DNA from: an uncultured Acidimicrobiia bacterium
GTDB taxonomy: Bacteria; Actinomycetota; Acidimicrobiia; IMCC26256; CALEDW01
Direction: 5' to 3'
Assembly (NCBI GenBank): GCA_937949585.1
Contig: CALEDW010000151.1
Coordinates: 1-5,262 of the forward strand
Length of the DNA stretch: 5,262 nt
Made by a program: the position numbers and the translations under genes. A model generated the notes under the pieces. The model was not told where the DNA came from and did not search any database. It saw only the letters and a program-made list of their open reading frames with translations. This document shows, in pieces, positions 1-5,262 of the stretch (positions are counted from its first letter, which is position 1; each line of letters begins with the position of its first letter).

Positions 1-1814
1 ACCTCGTCCGCCTCGCGCCGGCGCACCATCTCGAGGATGTCGGTGACCCGCTTGCGCACGCTCTGGGGGTCGATGCCGTGCTCGGCGTTGTACGCGAGCT
101 GCCGCCGGCGCCGGCGGCTGGTCTCCGTGATGGCCCGGCGCATCGAGTCGGTGACCTGGTCGGCATACATGATCACGGCCCCCTCCACGTTCCGGGCGGC
201 GCGGCCGATCATCTGGATGAGGCTCGTCTCGGACCGCAGGAAGCCTTCCTTGTCGGCGTCGAGGATCGCGACCAGCGACACCTCCGGGAGGTCGAGACCC
301 TCCCGGAGGAGGTTGATCCCGACGAGCACGTCGAACTCACCCAGCCGGAGCGCCCGCAGGATCTCGACCCGTTCGATGGTGTCGACCTCCGAGTGCAGGT
401 ACCGGACCCGGATCCCCAGCTCCAGCAGGTAGTCGGTGAGGTCCTCCGCCATCTTCTTCGTGAGCGTGGTGACCAGCACCCGCTGGTCGGCCTCGGCCCG
501 GGCCCGGATCTCGGCCACGAGGTCGTCGATCTGCCCCCGGGTCGGGCGCACCACCACCTCGGGGTCGACCAGGCCCGTCGGCCGAACGATCTGCTCCACG
601 ACCCGGGACGACACCCCGAGCTCATAGGGCCCCGGGGTGGCGCTCATGAACACCACCTGGTGCACCCGGTCCATGAACTCCTCGAACCGCAACGGCCGGT
701 TGTCGAGGGCGCTGGGGAGCCGGAACCCGTGCTCGACGAGCGTCTCCTTCCGGGACCGGTCGCCCTCGAACTGTCCGTGCAGCTGCGGCACGGTCACGTG
801 GCTCTCGTCGATGACGCAGAGGAAGTCGCGCGGGAAGTAGTCGAGGAGCGTGTACGGCGGCTGGCCCGCCGTGCGGCCGTCGAGGTGGCGCGAGTAGTTC
901 TCGATCCCCGAGCAGTGCCCGATCTCCCGCAGCATCTCGAGGTCGTAGGAGGTGCGCATCCGCAGCCGCTGTGCCTCCAGGAGCTTGCCCCGGCGCTCGA
1001 GGTCGGCGAGTCGCTCTGCGAGCTCGGCCTCGATCCCCTCTGCGGCGCGGGCCAGCTGCTCGGCCGGCGTCACGTAGTGCGAGGCGGGGAACAAAGCCAA
1101 GGCCTCGGAGGTGGCGGTCAGTTCACCGGTGAGCGGGTCCACCCAGGCGATGCGCTCCACCTCGTCACCGAACAGCTCGATGCGCACGGCCTGCTCCTCG
1201 TAGGCCGGGAACACCTCCACGGTGTCGCCCCGCACCCGGAACCGGTTGCGCGCCAAGGCGGTGTCGTTGCGCTCGTACTGCAGGTCGACCAGGCGCCGCA
1301 GCAGGCCGCGCAGGTCGTGCTCCTCGCCGACCCGGACCCGGAGCAGGTTGTGGCTGTAGTGCTCCGGGGAGCCCAGGCCGTAGATGGCCGAGACGCTGGC
1401 GACGATGATCACGTCCCGCCGGGACAGCAGTGCTGCGGTGGCCGAGTGCCGGAGGCGGTCGATCTCGTCGTTGATGGACGAGTCCTTCTCGATGTAGGTG
1501 TCGCTCGACGGGATGTAGGCCTCGGGCTGGTAGTAGTCGTAGTACGACACGAAGTACTCGACGCGGTTGCGGGGGAAGAACTCCCGGAACTCGGCGGCGA
1601 GCTGCGCGGCGAGGCTTTTGTTGGGGGCCAGGATGAGCGTCGGGCGCCCGACGCGGGCGATGAGCCCGGCGATGGTGAACGACTTGCCCGAACCCGTGAT
1701 CCCCAGCAAGGTCTGGAAGCGCTCGCCTCGCTCCACCCCGTCGGCCAGCTCGGCGATGGCCCGGGGCTGGTCGCCGGCGGGCTCGAACTCCGAGACCAGT
1801 TCGAACTCCGGCAC
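1..1814 (-). CDS. uvrB: UvrABC system protein B (excinuclease subunit, helicase-like), C-terminus cut by window edge
   Basis: UvrB receives damaged DNA from UvrA, verifies the lesion by inserting a beta-hairpin between the strands, and recruits UvrC for incision in cytoplasmic nucleotide excision repair. Reading the minus strand from a GTG at 1814 gives 604 codons with no stop. The N-terminus FELVSEFEPAGDQPRAI is typical of the family. Visible motifs are Walker A GITGSGKS (residues 38-45), the Tyr-rich beta-hairpin YFVSYYDYYQPEAY (about 87-100), the DESH Walker B box (336-339), a GINLLREGLDLPE segment, and helicase motif VI QMIGRAARN (534-542). The family is usually about 660-700 residues, so the acidic linker and the UvrC-binding UVR motif lie beyond position 1. 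The start is well fixed: the in-frame codon four upstream is the coaE TAG stop (1826-1824), and the three codons between are not starts. No good Shine-Dalgarno is seen (the nearest GGAGGT ends 27 nt upstream), so translation is probably coupled to coaE. The identity is certain from the motifs. Confidence 0.98.
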   Translation of the reverse strand, partial: MPEFELVSEFEPAGDQPRAIAELADGVERGERFQTLLGITGSGKSFTIAGLIARVGRPTLILAPNKSLAAQLAAEFREFFPRNRVEYFVSYYDYYQPEAYIPSSDTYIEKDSSINDEIDRLRHSATAALLSRRDVIIVASVSAIYGLGSPEHYSHNLLRVRVGEEHDLRGLLRRLVDLQYERNDTALARNRFRVRGDTVEVFPAYEEQAVRIELFGDEVERIAWVDPLTGELTATSEALALFPASHYVTPAEQLARAAEGIEAELAERLADLERRGKLLEAQRLRMRTSYDLEMLREIGHCSGIENYSRHLDGRTAGQPPYTLLDYFPRDFLCVIDESHVTVPQLHGQFEGDRSRKETLVEHGFRLPSALDNRPLRFEEFMDRVHQVVFMSATPGPYELGVSSRVVEQIVRPTGLVDPEVVVRPTRGQIDDLVAEIRARAEADQRVLVTTLTKKMAEDLTDYLLELGIRVRYLHSEVDTIERVEILRALRLGEFDVLVGINLLREGLDLPEVSLVAILDADKEGFLRSETSLIQMIGRAARNVEGAVIMYADQVTDSMRRAITETSRRRRRQLAYNAEHGIDPQSVRKRVTDILEMVRRREADE

Positions 1815-1823
1815 CCCGCGAGC

Positions 1824-2474
1824 CTACCGACCGTCGTCCTGACCTCCCGGCGGCGCGCCGTCCGGGTCGGGCGTTGCGCCCCGGCGCTCGAGCAGCTCCG
1901 CCCAGAGCGCCTCGACCTGCGCCTCGAGGTGCCGGAGGTCACCGTCGTTGGTGATGACGTGCGTGGCGATCCGGCGGCGGGTCTCGTCGTCGGTCTGGTG
2001 GGCCATCCGTGCCTCGGCGTCGGCCCGCGACACCCCCCGGGCGGCGAGCCGGTCCAGGCGCAGCTCGACCGGCGCCTCCACCACGACGACGGCGGCATAC
2101 CCGCGCTCTTCCGCCCGGCCGCTCTCCGCCAGCAGCGGGATGTCGTGGACCACCACCGCGTCGGGGGGCGCCCCGGCCGTCCGGCGCAGCACCTCCGCCC
2201 CGATGGCCGGATGGGTGATCTCCTCCAACGCCCGCCGGGACTCGGGCGTCGCGAACGCCCGGGCGGCCAGGGCGGCCCGGTCGAGACGGCCGTCGGGCGC
2301 CACCACCCCCGGCCCGAACCGTTCCACGATCCGCTCGAAGGCCTCGGTGCCCGGCTCGGTGATCTCCCGGGCGATCCGGTCGGCGTCGATGACGATCGCG
2401 CCCCGGCGCTCGAGGAGCTCGGCCACCGTCGATTTTCCGGCCCCGATCCCGCCGGTCAAGGCGACGAGCAGCAC
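1824..2474 (-). CDS. coaE: Dephospho-CoA kinase
   Basis: CoaE performs the last step of coenzyme A synthesis, phosphorylating the ribose 3'-OH of dephospho-CoA with ATP in the cytoplasm. The 216-residue product, near the usual length of about 200, starts MLLVALTGGIGAGKST with the P-loop at residues 8-15. It continues with the DADRIAR box (30-36, with the conserved acidic residues D30 and D32), ITHP (86-89), DIPLLAES (111-118) and the lid-region RMAHQ (156-160). The C-terminal tail after about residue 200 is Pro/Gly/Asp-rich and probably disordered. The start is a GTG at 2474, which puts the P-loop at the usual distance from the N-terminus; no plausible start is seen just upstream. No Shine-Dalgarno precedes it, but a TAGCAT box ends 7 nt before the GTG, which suggests a leaderless mRNA. 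It is the first gene of an operon with uvrB (9-nt gap) and diverges from the histidine kinase. Oddity: the peptide AELLERRGA occurs twice (18-26 and 192-200) and is encoded by nearly identical DNA. Confidence 0.97.
   Translation of the reverse strand: MLLVALTGGIGAGKSTVAELLERRGAIVIDADRIAREITEPGTEAFERIVERFGPGVVAPDGRLDRAALAARAFATPESRRALEEITHPAIGAEVLRRTAGAPPDAVVVHDIPLLAESGRAEERGYAAVVVVEAPVELRLDRLAARGVSRADAEARMAHQTDDETRRRIATHVITNDGDLRHLEAQVEALWAELLERRGATPDPDGAPPGGQDDGR
1876..1902. repeat. Copy A of an in-frame 27-nt direct repeat within coaE
   Basis: This 27-nt stretch matches 2398-2424 at 25 of 27 positions, in the same orientation and reading frame, 522 bp (174 codons) apart. It encodes AELLERRGA at CoaE residues 192-200, in the last helix before the tail. 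The mismatches are two C/G changes at 1893 and 1899. It is probably shared Leu/Glu/Arg helix coding in a GC-rich codon set rather than a duplication. Confidence 0.6.
2398..2424. repeat. Copy B of an in-frame 27-nt direct repeat within coaE
   Basis: This is the partner of 1876-1902. It encodes the same nonapeptide AELLERRGA at CoaE residues 18-26, the helix that follows the P-loop. That helix is expected in the kinase fold, so this copy is likely the ordinary family sequence, and the resemblance of the C-terminal copy is the unusual part. Confidence 0.6.
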
Positions 2475-2487
2475 GGTCGAGATGCTA
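2475..2487 (-). promoter_or_regulatory. Putative -10 box for a leaderless coaE-uvrB transcript
   Basis: On the minus strand the hexamer TAGCAT (2487-2482) fits the TAnnnT pattern of sigma-70-type -10 boxes in actinobacteria. It ends exactly 7 nt before the coaE GTG at 2474, so transcription would begin at or one base before the start codon. No Shine-Dalgarno is present, which agrees with a leaderless message, a common form in actinobacteria. No clear -35 box is found at 17-18 nt spacing (CACGGC or ACACGG). The promoter assignment is inference from spacing and the matched consensus only. Confidence 0.45.
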
Positions 2488-2517
2488 CGGCGACGGCTCC
2501 CACCGCCGTGTGGGGCA

Positions 2518-2535
2518 CTGCGTCACGCAGCGTGA
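2518..2535. promoter_or_regulatory. Two overlapping 13-bp palindromes, candidate operator of the kinase-regulator operon
   Basis: CTGCGT-C-ACGCAG (2518-2530) and TCACGC-A-GCGTGA (2523-2535) are both perfect 6-bp inverted repeats with a one-base centre, and they share eight bases. The second ends 4 nt before the chosen kinase ATG and includes its weak ribosome-binding region. Because the arms overlap, only one hairpin can form in RNA at a time. As DNA they could be a binding site for a dimeric regulator, most simply the response regulator of this operon, and may affect the divergent coaE promoter about 30 bp away. Function is inferred; if the kinase starts at the GTG at 2510 they lie inside its coding sequence. 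Confidence 0.4.
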
Positions 2536-2539
2536 GACG

Positions 2540-4288
2540 ATGGTGAACGAGCGTCGCAGCTTCCTGCAGGACCGCACGGCGCGGCCGGCCTCGTGGGACG
2601 ACGCCCCCGTGCGTCCCCGGCCCCAACGGCGCTGGCCGGGCGCTCCGCGCCTCGTGGGGCCCCGCCTCGACCCCCGCAGCTCGATCACCCTGGCCCGGCT
2701 CGGGCGGTTCGTGACCTTCCTCCGGTGGGCCGGCCTCAGCGTGGCCGTGGCCCTGCTGCCCACCGCCGACGCCGGCACGCGGTCACTCACCCTGGCCACC
2801 GCCCTGACCGCGGCCAACACGGCGGTCCGCACCATCCGGCCGCTGCGCCTGGCCCCGACGTGGCGCTGTGAAGCGGCGCTGCTCGTCGACCTCGGCCTCG
2901 CCGTGGCCGCGATCGTCGGTACCGGTGGGTTCGCCAGCCCGTTCCTGCTCACGCCCCTGCCGGCGGTTCTGGCGGCGGCCTACGCCTGGGGGTACCGCGA
3001 GGGCATCGCCGCCGCCGCGCTCGCCGTGGGCACGATCGGCCTGGCGACGGCCGTGGTGGGGACCGAAGGGGACACGCTGCGGGTCGGCGCGCTGGTCGCC
3101 GTGGTGGTCCTCGCCGCCGCAGGGCTCGGTGGGTACACCCAGCAGTTGTGGACCGCGGCCGAACGCAGCCACCAAGCGACGCTCGACGCCGCCACCCGGC
3201 TCCGCGTCGCCAACGATCTCCTGCACACCCTCCACGACGTCGTGCAGACGTTGCCGGCGTCCCTGGACCTCTCCGAGGTGCTCGACTCGGCCCGGCGCCG
3301 CCTGCGCGACCTGCTGACGCCCACGGTGATCGTCGTCCTCGTCCCGGACGACCTCCTGGGCGGCTGGCGGGTCGAGCTCGCCGACGGCGTGGCCCTCCCC
3401 AGCCGTCTCGGCGACACCGCACTCCCGGCTCCGGTGAGAGCGGCGCTCCTTGATGGCGTCACCGTCCGCGAAGACGACGTCGCCGCCGCCTCGACCCGGT
3501 TCCACCCCGAGAGCCGTTCCCTGGCCGCGGTCGCGCTCCGGGCCCAGCGGCGGGTGGTCGGGATCCTGGTGCTCGAACACCCCGAGCCCGCCCACTTCGG
3601 CACCGCGGACGGCGAGCTGCTCGACAGCCTCGCTTCCACCTTGGCCCTGGCCGTCGACAACGCGGCCTGGTTCGGGAAGCTCTACCTGCTCGGGGCCGAG
3701 GGGGAACGGGCCCGCATCGCCCGAGACCTCCACGACCGGATCGCGCAGTCCTTGGCCTCGGTGGGTTTCGAGCTGGAACGGCTGTCCGGCCGGGGTGGCT
3801 GCGGTCCCGAAGACCTCAAGGCCCTGCACGACACGATCCGGTCCGTCGTGGGTGAGCTGCGCGACACCCTCTACGAGCTGCGCGTCGAGGTCGGGGAGGA
3901 GCCGTTCAGCCGTGTGGCCGAGCGGTACGTGCGCCGCTGGTCCCAGCGGAGCGGCATCACCGCAACCATCTCCACCGACACCGATGGGCTCCGCCTCCCC
4001 GCCCCGGTGGAGCAGGAACTGTGCCGGATCCTGCAGGAAGCCCTCGCCAACGTCGAGCGGCACGCCGAGGCCGCCTCGACGCGCGTCGTCTGGCACCTCG
4101 ACGACCGGCGGGGGGTGCTGGAGGTCGCCGACGACGGCGTCGGCTTCGATCCGGCGCGCCTCACCGCGGACCGCTTCGGGCTGCGGGGGATGCGGGAACG
4201 GGCGGAGGCCATCGGCGGCACCTTGTGCGTCGACACGAGCCCCGGTGCGGGCACCCGCCTCCGGGTCGAGATCGAGGTGGCCCGGTGA
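2540..4288 (+). CDS. Membrane-bound GAF-domain sensor histidine kinase, NarL/DesK (HisKA_3) class
   Basis: This is the sensor of a two-component system: it autophosphorylates on His and passes the phosphate to the regulator encoded next. From the ATG at 2540 it has 582 residues. In order there is a basic, Pro-rich cytoplasmic N-terminus (1-55); about six hydrophobic segments (roughly 57-76, 82-98, 112-129, 134-151, 154-174, 181-199) with very short loops; a helical, probably coiled-coil linker (203-232); a GAF-like domain (about 240-376); HisKA_3 with ERARIARDLHDRIAQS, phospho-acceptor H398; and a HATPase_c domain with N-box EALANVERH (N504), G1 DDGVGFD (531-537), G2 GLRGMRER (547-554) and a final GAGTRL (569-574). 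The HDxxxQ pattern (H398, D399, Q403) is the one linked in NarX/DesK-type kinases to phosphatase activity too. The lack of an extracytoplasmic domain suggests sensing within the membrane or by GAF; the ligand is unknown. A GTG at 2510 would add 10 residues, but the ATG is preferred, with only a weak GTGAG ahead of it. Confidence 0.93.
   Translation: MVNERRSFLQDRTARPASWDDAPVRPRPQRRWPGAPRLVGPRLDPRSSITLARLGRFVTFLRWAGLSVAVALLPTADAGTRSLTLATALTAANTAVRTIRPLRLAPTWRCEAALLVDLGLAVAAIVGTGGFASPFLLTPLPAVLAAAYAWGYREGIAAAALAVGTIGLATAVVGTEGDTLRVGALVAVVVLAAAGLGGYTQQLWTAAERSHQATLDAATRLRVANDLLHTLHDVVQTLPASLDLSEVLDSARRRLRDLLTPTVIVVLVPDDLLGGWRVELADGVALPSRLGDTALPAPVRAALLDGVTVREDDVAAASTRFHPESRSLAAVALRAQRRVVGILVLEHPEPAHFGTADGELLDSLASTLALAVDNAAWFGKLYLLGAEGERARIARDLHDRIAQSLASVGFELERLSGRGGCGPEDLKALHDTIRSVVGELRDTLYELRVEVGEEPFSRVAERYVRRWSQRSGITATISTDTDGLRLPAPVEQELCRILQEALANVERHAEAASTRVVWHLDDRRGVLEVADDGVGFDPARLTADRFGLRGMRERAEAIGGTLCVDTSPGAGTRLRVEIEVAR
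4274..4280 (+). promoter_or_regulatory. Ribosome-binding site deciding the response-regulator start
   Basis: GAGGTGG inside the last codons of the kinase gene is a good Shine-Dalgarno match and lies 4 nt before the GTG at 4285. It supports this GTG, which overlaps the kinase stop codon, as the true start rather than any codon farther up the open frame. It is the best Shine-Dalgarno seen at any start in this window. Confidence 0.7.
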
Positions 4289-4932
4289 TCCGCCTCCTCA
4301 TCGCCGACGACCACCAGCTGATCCGGCAGGCCCTCCGTCGGGCCGCGGAGGAAGCCGGCCTGGTGGTGGTGAGCGAGGCGACCGACGGCGACGAGGCCGT
4401 CCGCGTCGCCCGCACCTGCCGGCCCGACGTCGTCCTCATGGACCTGACCTTGCCCACCCTCGACGGCGTCGAGGCCACCCGCCGGATCCGCCGCGCCTGT
4501 CCGGAGGCGCGGGTCGTGGTGCTCACGATGCACGACGACGAGGCGCGGCGTGCCCGGGCCCTCGCCGCCGGGGCGGCGGCCTTCCTCACCAAGGACTGCA
4601 CGATGCAGGAGGTGATCGAGACGGTCCGGCTGGTGGCAGCCGGTGAGGTGGTGCTGAGCGCCGAGATCGCCGGCCGCATGCTGGCGGAGGTCGCGTCCCC
4701 CCTCGGCGAACCCGCAGGAGCCGACGGCCCCGACCCGCTGTCGGGCCGGGAGCGGGAGATCCTCCAACTCGTGGCCGACGGCCGCTCGACCACCGAGATC
4801 GCCCGGCACTTGTTCATCAGCGCCAAGACGGTGAAGAACCACCTCGCGTCGATCTACGCGAAGTTGGAGGCCCGGGATCGCACGCAGGCGGTGCTGACCG
4901 GCGTGCGGCGCGGGATCATCCACCTCGGCTGA
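4285..4932 (+). CDS. NarL/FixJ-family response regulator (receiver plus LuxR-type HTH)
   Basis: This is the cognate transcription factor of the upstream kinase. The 215-residue product begins VIRLLIADDHQLIRQAL. The receiver domain (1-118) has the acidic pocket D8/D9, phospho-acceptor D53 in VVLMDLTLP, the switch residue T81 in VLTMHDD, and K103 in FLTKD, so all catalytic residues are intact. After a linker (about 125-149) comes a LuxR-type helix-turn-helix (about 150-208) with LSGREREILQLVADG, the STTEIARHLFIS turn and the recognition helix AKTVKNHLASIYAKL. The GTG start at 4285 overlaps the kinase TGA as GTGA and has a GAGGTGG ribosome-binding site at 4274-4280, so the pair is one translationally coupled operon. 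The frame stays open far upstream inside the kinase gene, but that stretch does not encode a receiver sequence. The regulon is unknown. Dimer binding to an inverted repeat is known for this family, and the palindromes at 2518-2535 are an inferred candidate site. It reads convergently into rpsA. Confidence 0.96.
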   Translation: MIRLLIADDHQLIRQALRRAAEEAGLVVVSEATDGDEAVRVARTCRPDVVLMDLTLPTLDGVEATRRIRRACPEARVVVLTMHDDEARRARALAAGAAAFLTKDCTMQEVIETVRLVAAGEVVLSAEIAGRMLAEVASPLGEPAGADGPDPLSGREREILQLVADGRSTTEIARHLFISAKTVKNHLASIYAKLEARDRTQAVLTGVRRGIIHLG

Positions 4933-4963
4933 CCGGCTGACCGGCGGACCCCGGTCGGTCAGC
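4926..4963. terminator. Hairpin in the convergent gap between the regulator gene and rpsA, possible bidirectional terminator
   Basis: The arms GCTGACCG (4936-4943) and CGGTCAGC (4956-4963) are perfectly complementary over 8 bp with a 12-nt loop. An alternative, tighter plus-strand stem pairs 4936-4944 with 4951-4959 (nine pairs, two of them G-U) around a 6-nt loop. The hairpin covers the rpsA stop codon. An 8-bp unit, CGGCTGAC, is repeated in tandem (4926-4933 and 4934-4941), with the regulator stop in the first copy. No T-run follows on either strand, so this is not a canonical intrinsic terminator; a U-less GC hairpin or plain convergent-transcription interference is possible. Confidence 0.45.
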
Positions 4964-5262
4964 GATCGGCGGTGGGGTCGAGCCCGGGGGCCGTGTCGGC
5001 CGCAGGATCCCCGGCGTCCTCGATCGCCGCCTCGGACGCAGGGACGTCGTCGGGACTCGGACCGATGTAGTGGCCGTGCTCGTCGAAGGCGTCCTCCCCG
5101 AAGTGCTCCCGGTACTCCGCTGAGACCCGGCCCCCCTCGGAGGCCTTCTTGATCGAGAGCGAGATCCGCCGCCGGTCCTCGTCGATCTCGATGATCTTGA
5201 CCCACAGCTCCTCGCCCGGGCTCACCACCTGGTCGGGTGTGTCCACGTGCTGCGCCGACATC
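4959..5262 (-). CDS. rpsA: 30S ribosomal protein S1, C-terminal part (5' end outside window)
   Basis: S1 binds mRNA on the 30S subunit and helps start translation, mainly on structured or weakly Shine-Dalgarno-led messages. The frame is open from the right edge to the TGA at 4961-4959 and shows the last 100 residues. The first part, HVDTPDQVVSPGEELWVKI followed by IEIDEDRRRISLSIKKA, is the end of an S1 (OB-fold) RNA-binding repeat, with the usual VGD-like turn replaced by SPGEEL and the closing RRRISLSIK strand. The rest is an acidic tail with EYREHFGEDAFDEHGHYIG, which resembles the C-terminal extension of actinobacterial S1, ending in an Ala/Asp/Pro-rich stretch. The Met codon at 5261 is internal; the true start lies beyond the window, several hundred codons upstream for a four-repeat S1. 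It is on the same strand as coaE and uvrB but separated from them by the convergent two-component operon, so it probably ends its transcript near 4930-4958. An S1-repeat protein other than RpsA is possible but unlikely given coaE nearby. Confidence 0.92.
   Translation of the reverse strand, partial: MSAQHVDTPDQVVSPGEELWVKIIEIDEDRRRISLSIKKASEGGRVSAEYREHFGEDAFDEHGHYIGPSPDDVPASEAAIEDAGDPAADTAPGLDPTADR

Noticed and set aside
1066..1083. CAC-GTA-GTG imperfect palindrome resembling the kinase operator half-sites
   Set aside because: It is inside uvrB coding sequence, short, and only partly similar to the palindromes at 2518-2535.
2510..2539. GTG at 2510 as the kinase start
   Set aside because: It would add only ten residues, has no clear ribosome-binding site and runs through the palindromes; the ATG at 2540 is preferred, though not proven.
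78..2546. An 822-codon plus-strand open frame opposite uvrB and coaE
   Set aside because: The strongly GC-biased codon use of uvrB and coaE removes stops from the opposite strand. The product is low-complexity (His/Pro/Gly/Asp/Val-rich) with no recognisable domain, while the minus-strand genes carry full motif sets.
2783..4096. A 437-codon minus-strand open frame opposite the histidine kinase
   Set aside because: Same GC shadow effect; the sequence has no family resemblance and lies entirely over a well-supported kinase gene.
4021..4284. N-terminal extension of the response regulator into the kinase gene
   Set aside because: The frame is open but encodes an Arg/Gly-rich shadow of the kinase ATPase domain; the receiver begins exactly at the GTG at 4285, which has a good ribosome-binding site.
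3871..5205. A 444-codon minus-strand open frame running over the regulator, the gap and rpsA
   Set aside because: It is out of frame with rpsA on its own strand and antisense to the kinase and regulator; its composition is arginine/glycine-rich without motifs.
5259..5261. ATG at 5261 as the start of a small 100-residue protein
   Set aside because: The residues after it begin in the middle of an S1 repeat, so this is an internal Met of rpsA cut by the window edge.
1..5262. tRNA, rRNA, riboswitch, CRISPR, insertion sequence or att site
   Set aside because: The whole window is tightly packed coding sequence with gaps of 65 bp or less; no such structure, terminal inverted repeat or transposase was seen.

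Overview
The window comes from a high-GC bacterium, most likely an actinomycete (Actinomycetota, possibly Acidimicrobiia). The reasons are the strong G/C third-position bias, GTG starts on three of the four genes whose start is visible, and the run rpsA, coaE, uvrB on one strand. These three genes lie close together in actinobacteria such as Mycobacterium. The class-level placement is inference; no rRNA or other strong marker is present.

Layout, left to right. Positions 1-1814 (minus strand) hold uvrB, the nucleotide-excision-repair damage-recognition helicase, with its C-terminus cut off by the window edge. Positions 1824-2474 (minus) hold coaE, dephospho-CoA kinase; its stop lies 9 nt before the uvrB start, so the two form a coaE-uvrB operon. 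A 65-bp divergent intergenic region (2475-2539) follows. It carries a -10-like box placed for a leaderless coaE transcript and two overlapping perfect 13-bp palindromes just ahead of the plus-strand gene. Positions 2540-4288 (plus) hold a six-helix membrane, GAF-containing sensor histidine kinase of the NarL/DesK (HisKA_3) class. Positions 4285-4932 (plus) hold its NarL/LuxR-type response regulator, which overlaps the kinase stop by 4 nt. A 26-bp convergent gap with a hairpin and an 8-bp tandem repeat follows. Positions 4959-5262 (minus) are the 3' end of rpsA, ribosomal protein S1.

How they fit together: the three minus-strand genes are housekeeping (translation, CoA synthesis, DNA repair). 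The two plus-strand genes are a complete two-component system placed in the opposite direction between rpsA and coaE, so it converges on rpsA and diverges from coaE-uvrB. Phosphotransfer would run from kinase His398 to regulator Asp53. The signal and target genes cannot be read from the sequence; the palindromes at the kinase promoter are candidate operators.

I see no RNA genes, mobile elements or CRISPR, and no gene-free stretch above 65 bp. No clearly new system is evident. The points most worth a second look are the inserted two-component system, the overlapping palindromes, the probable leaderless coaE start, the convergent hairpin and an in-frame 27-nt repeat inside coaE.
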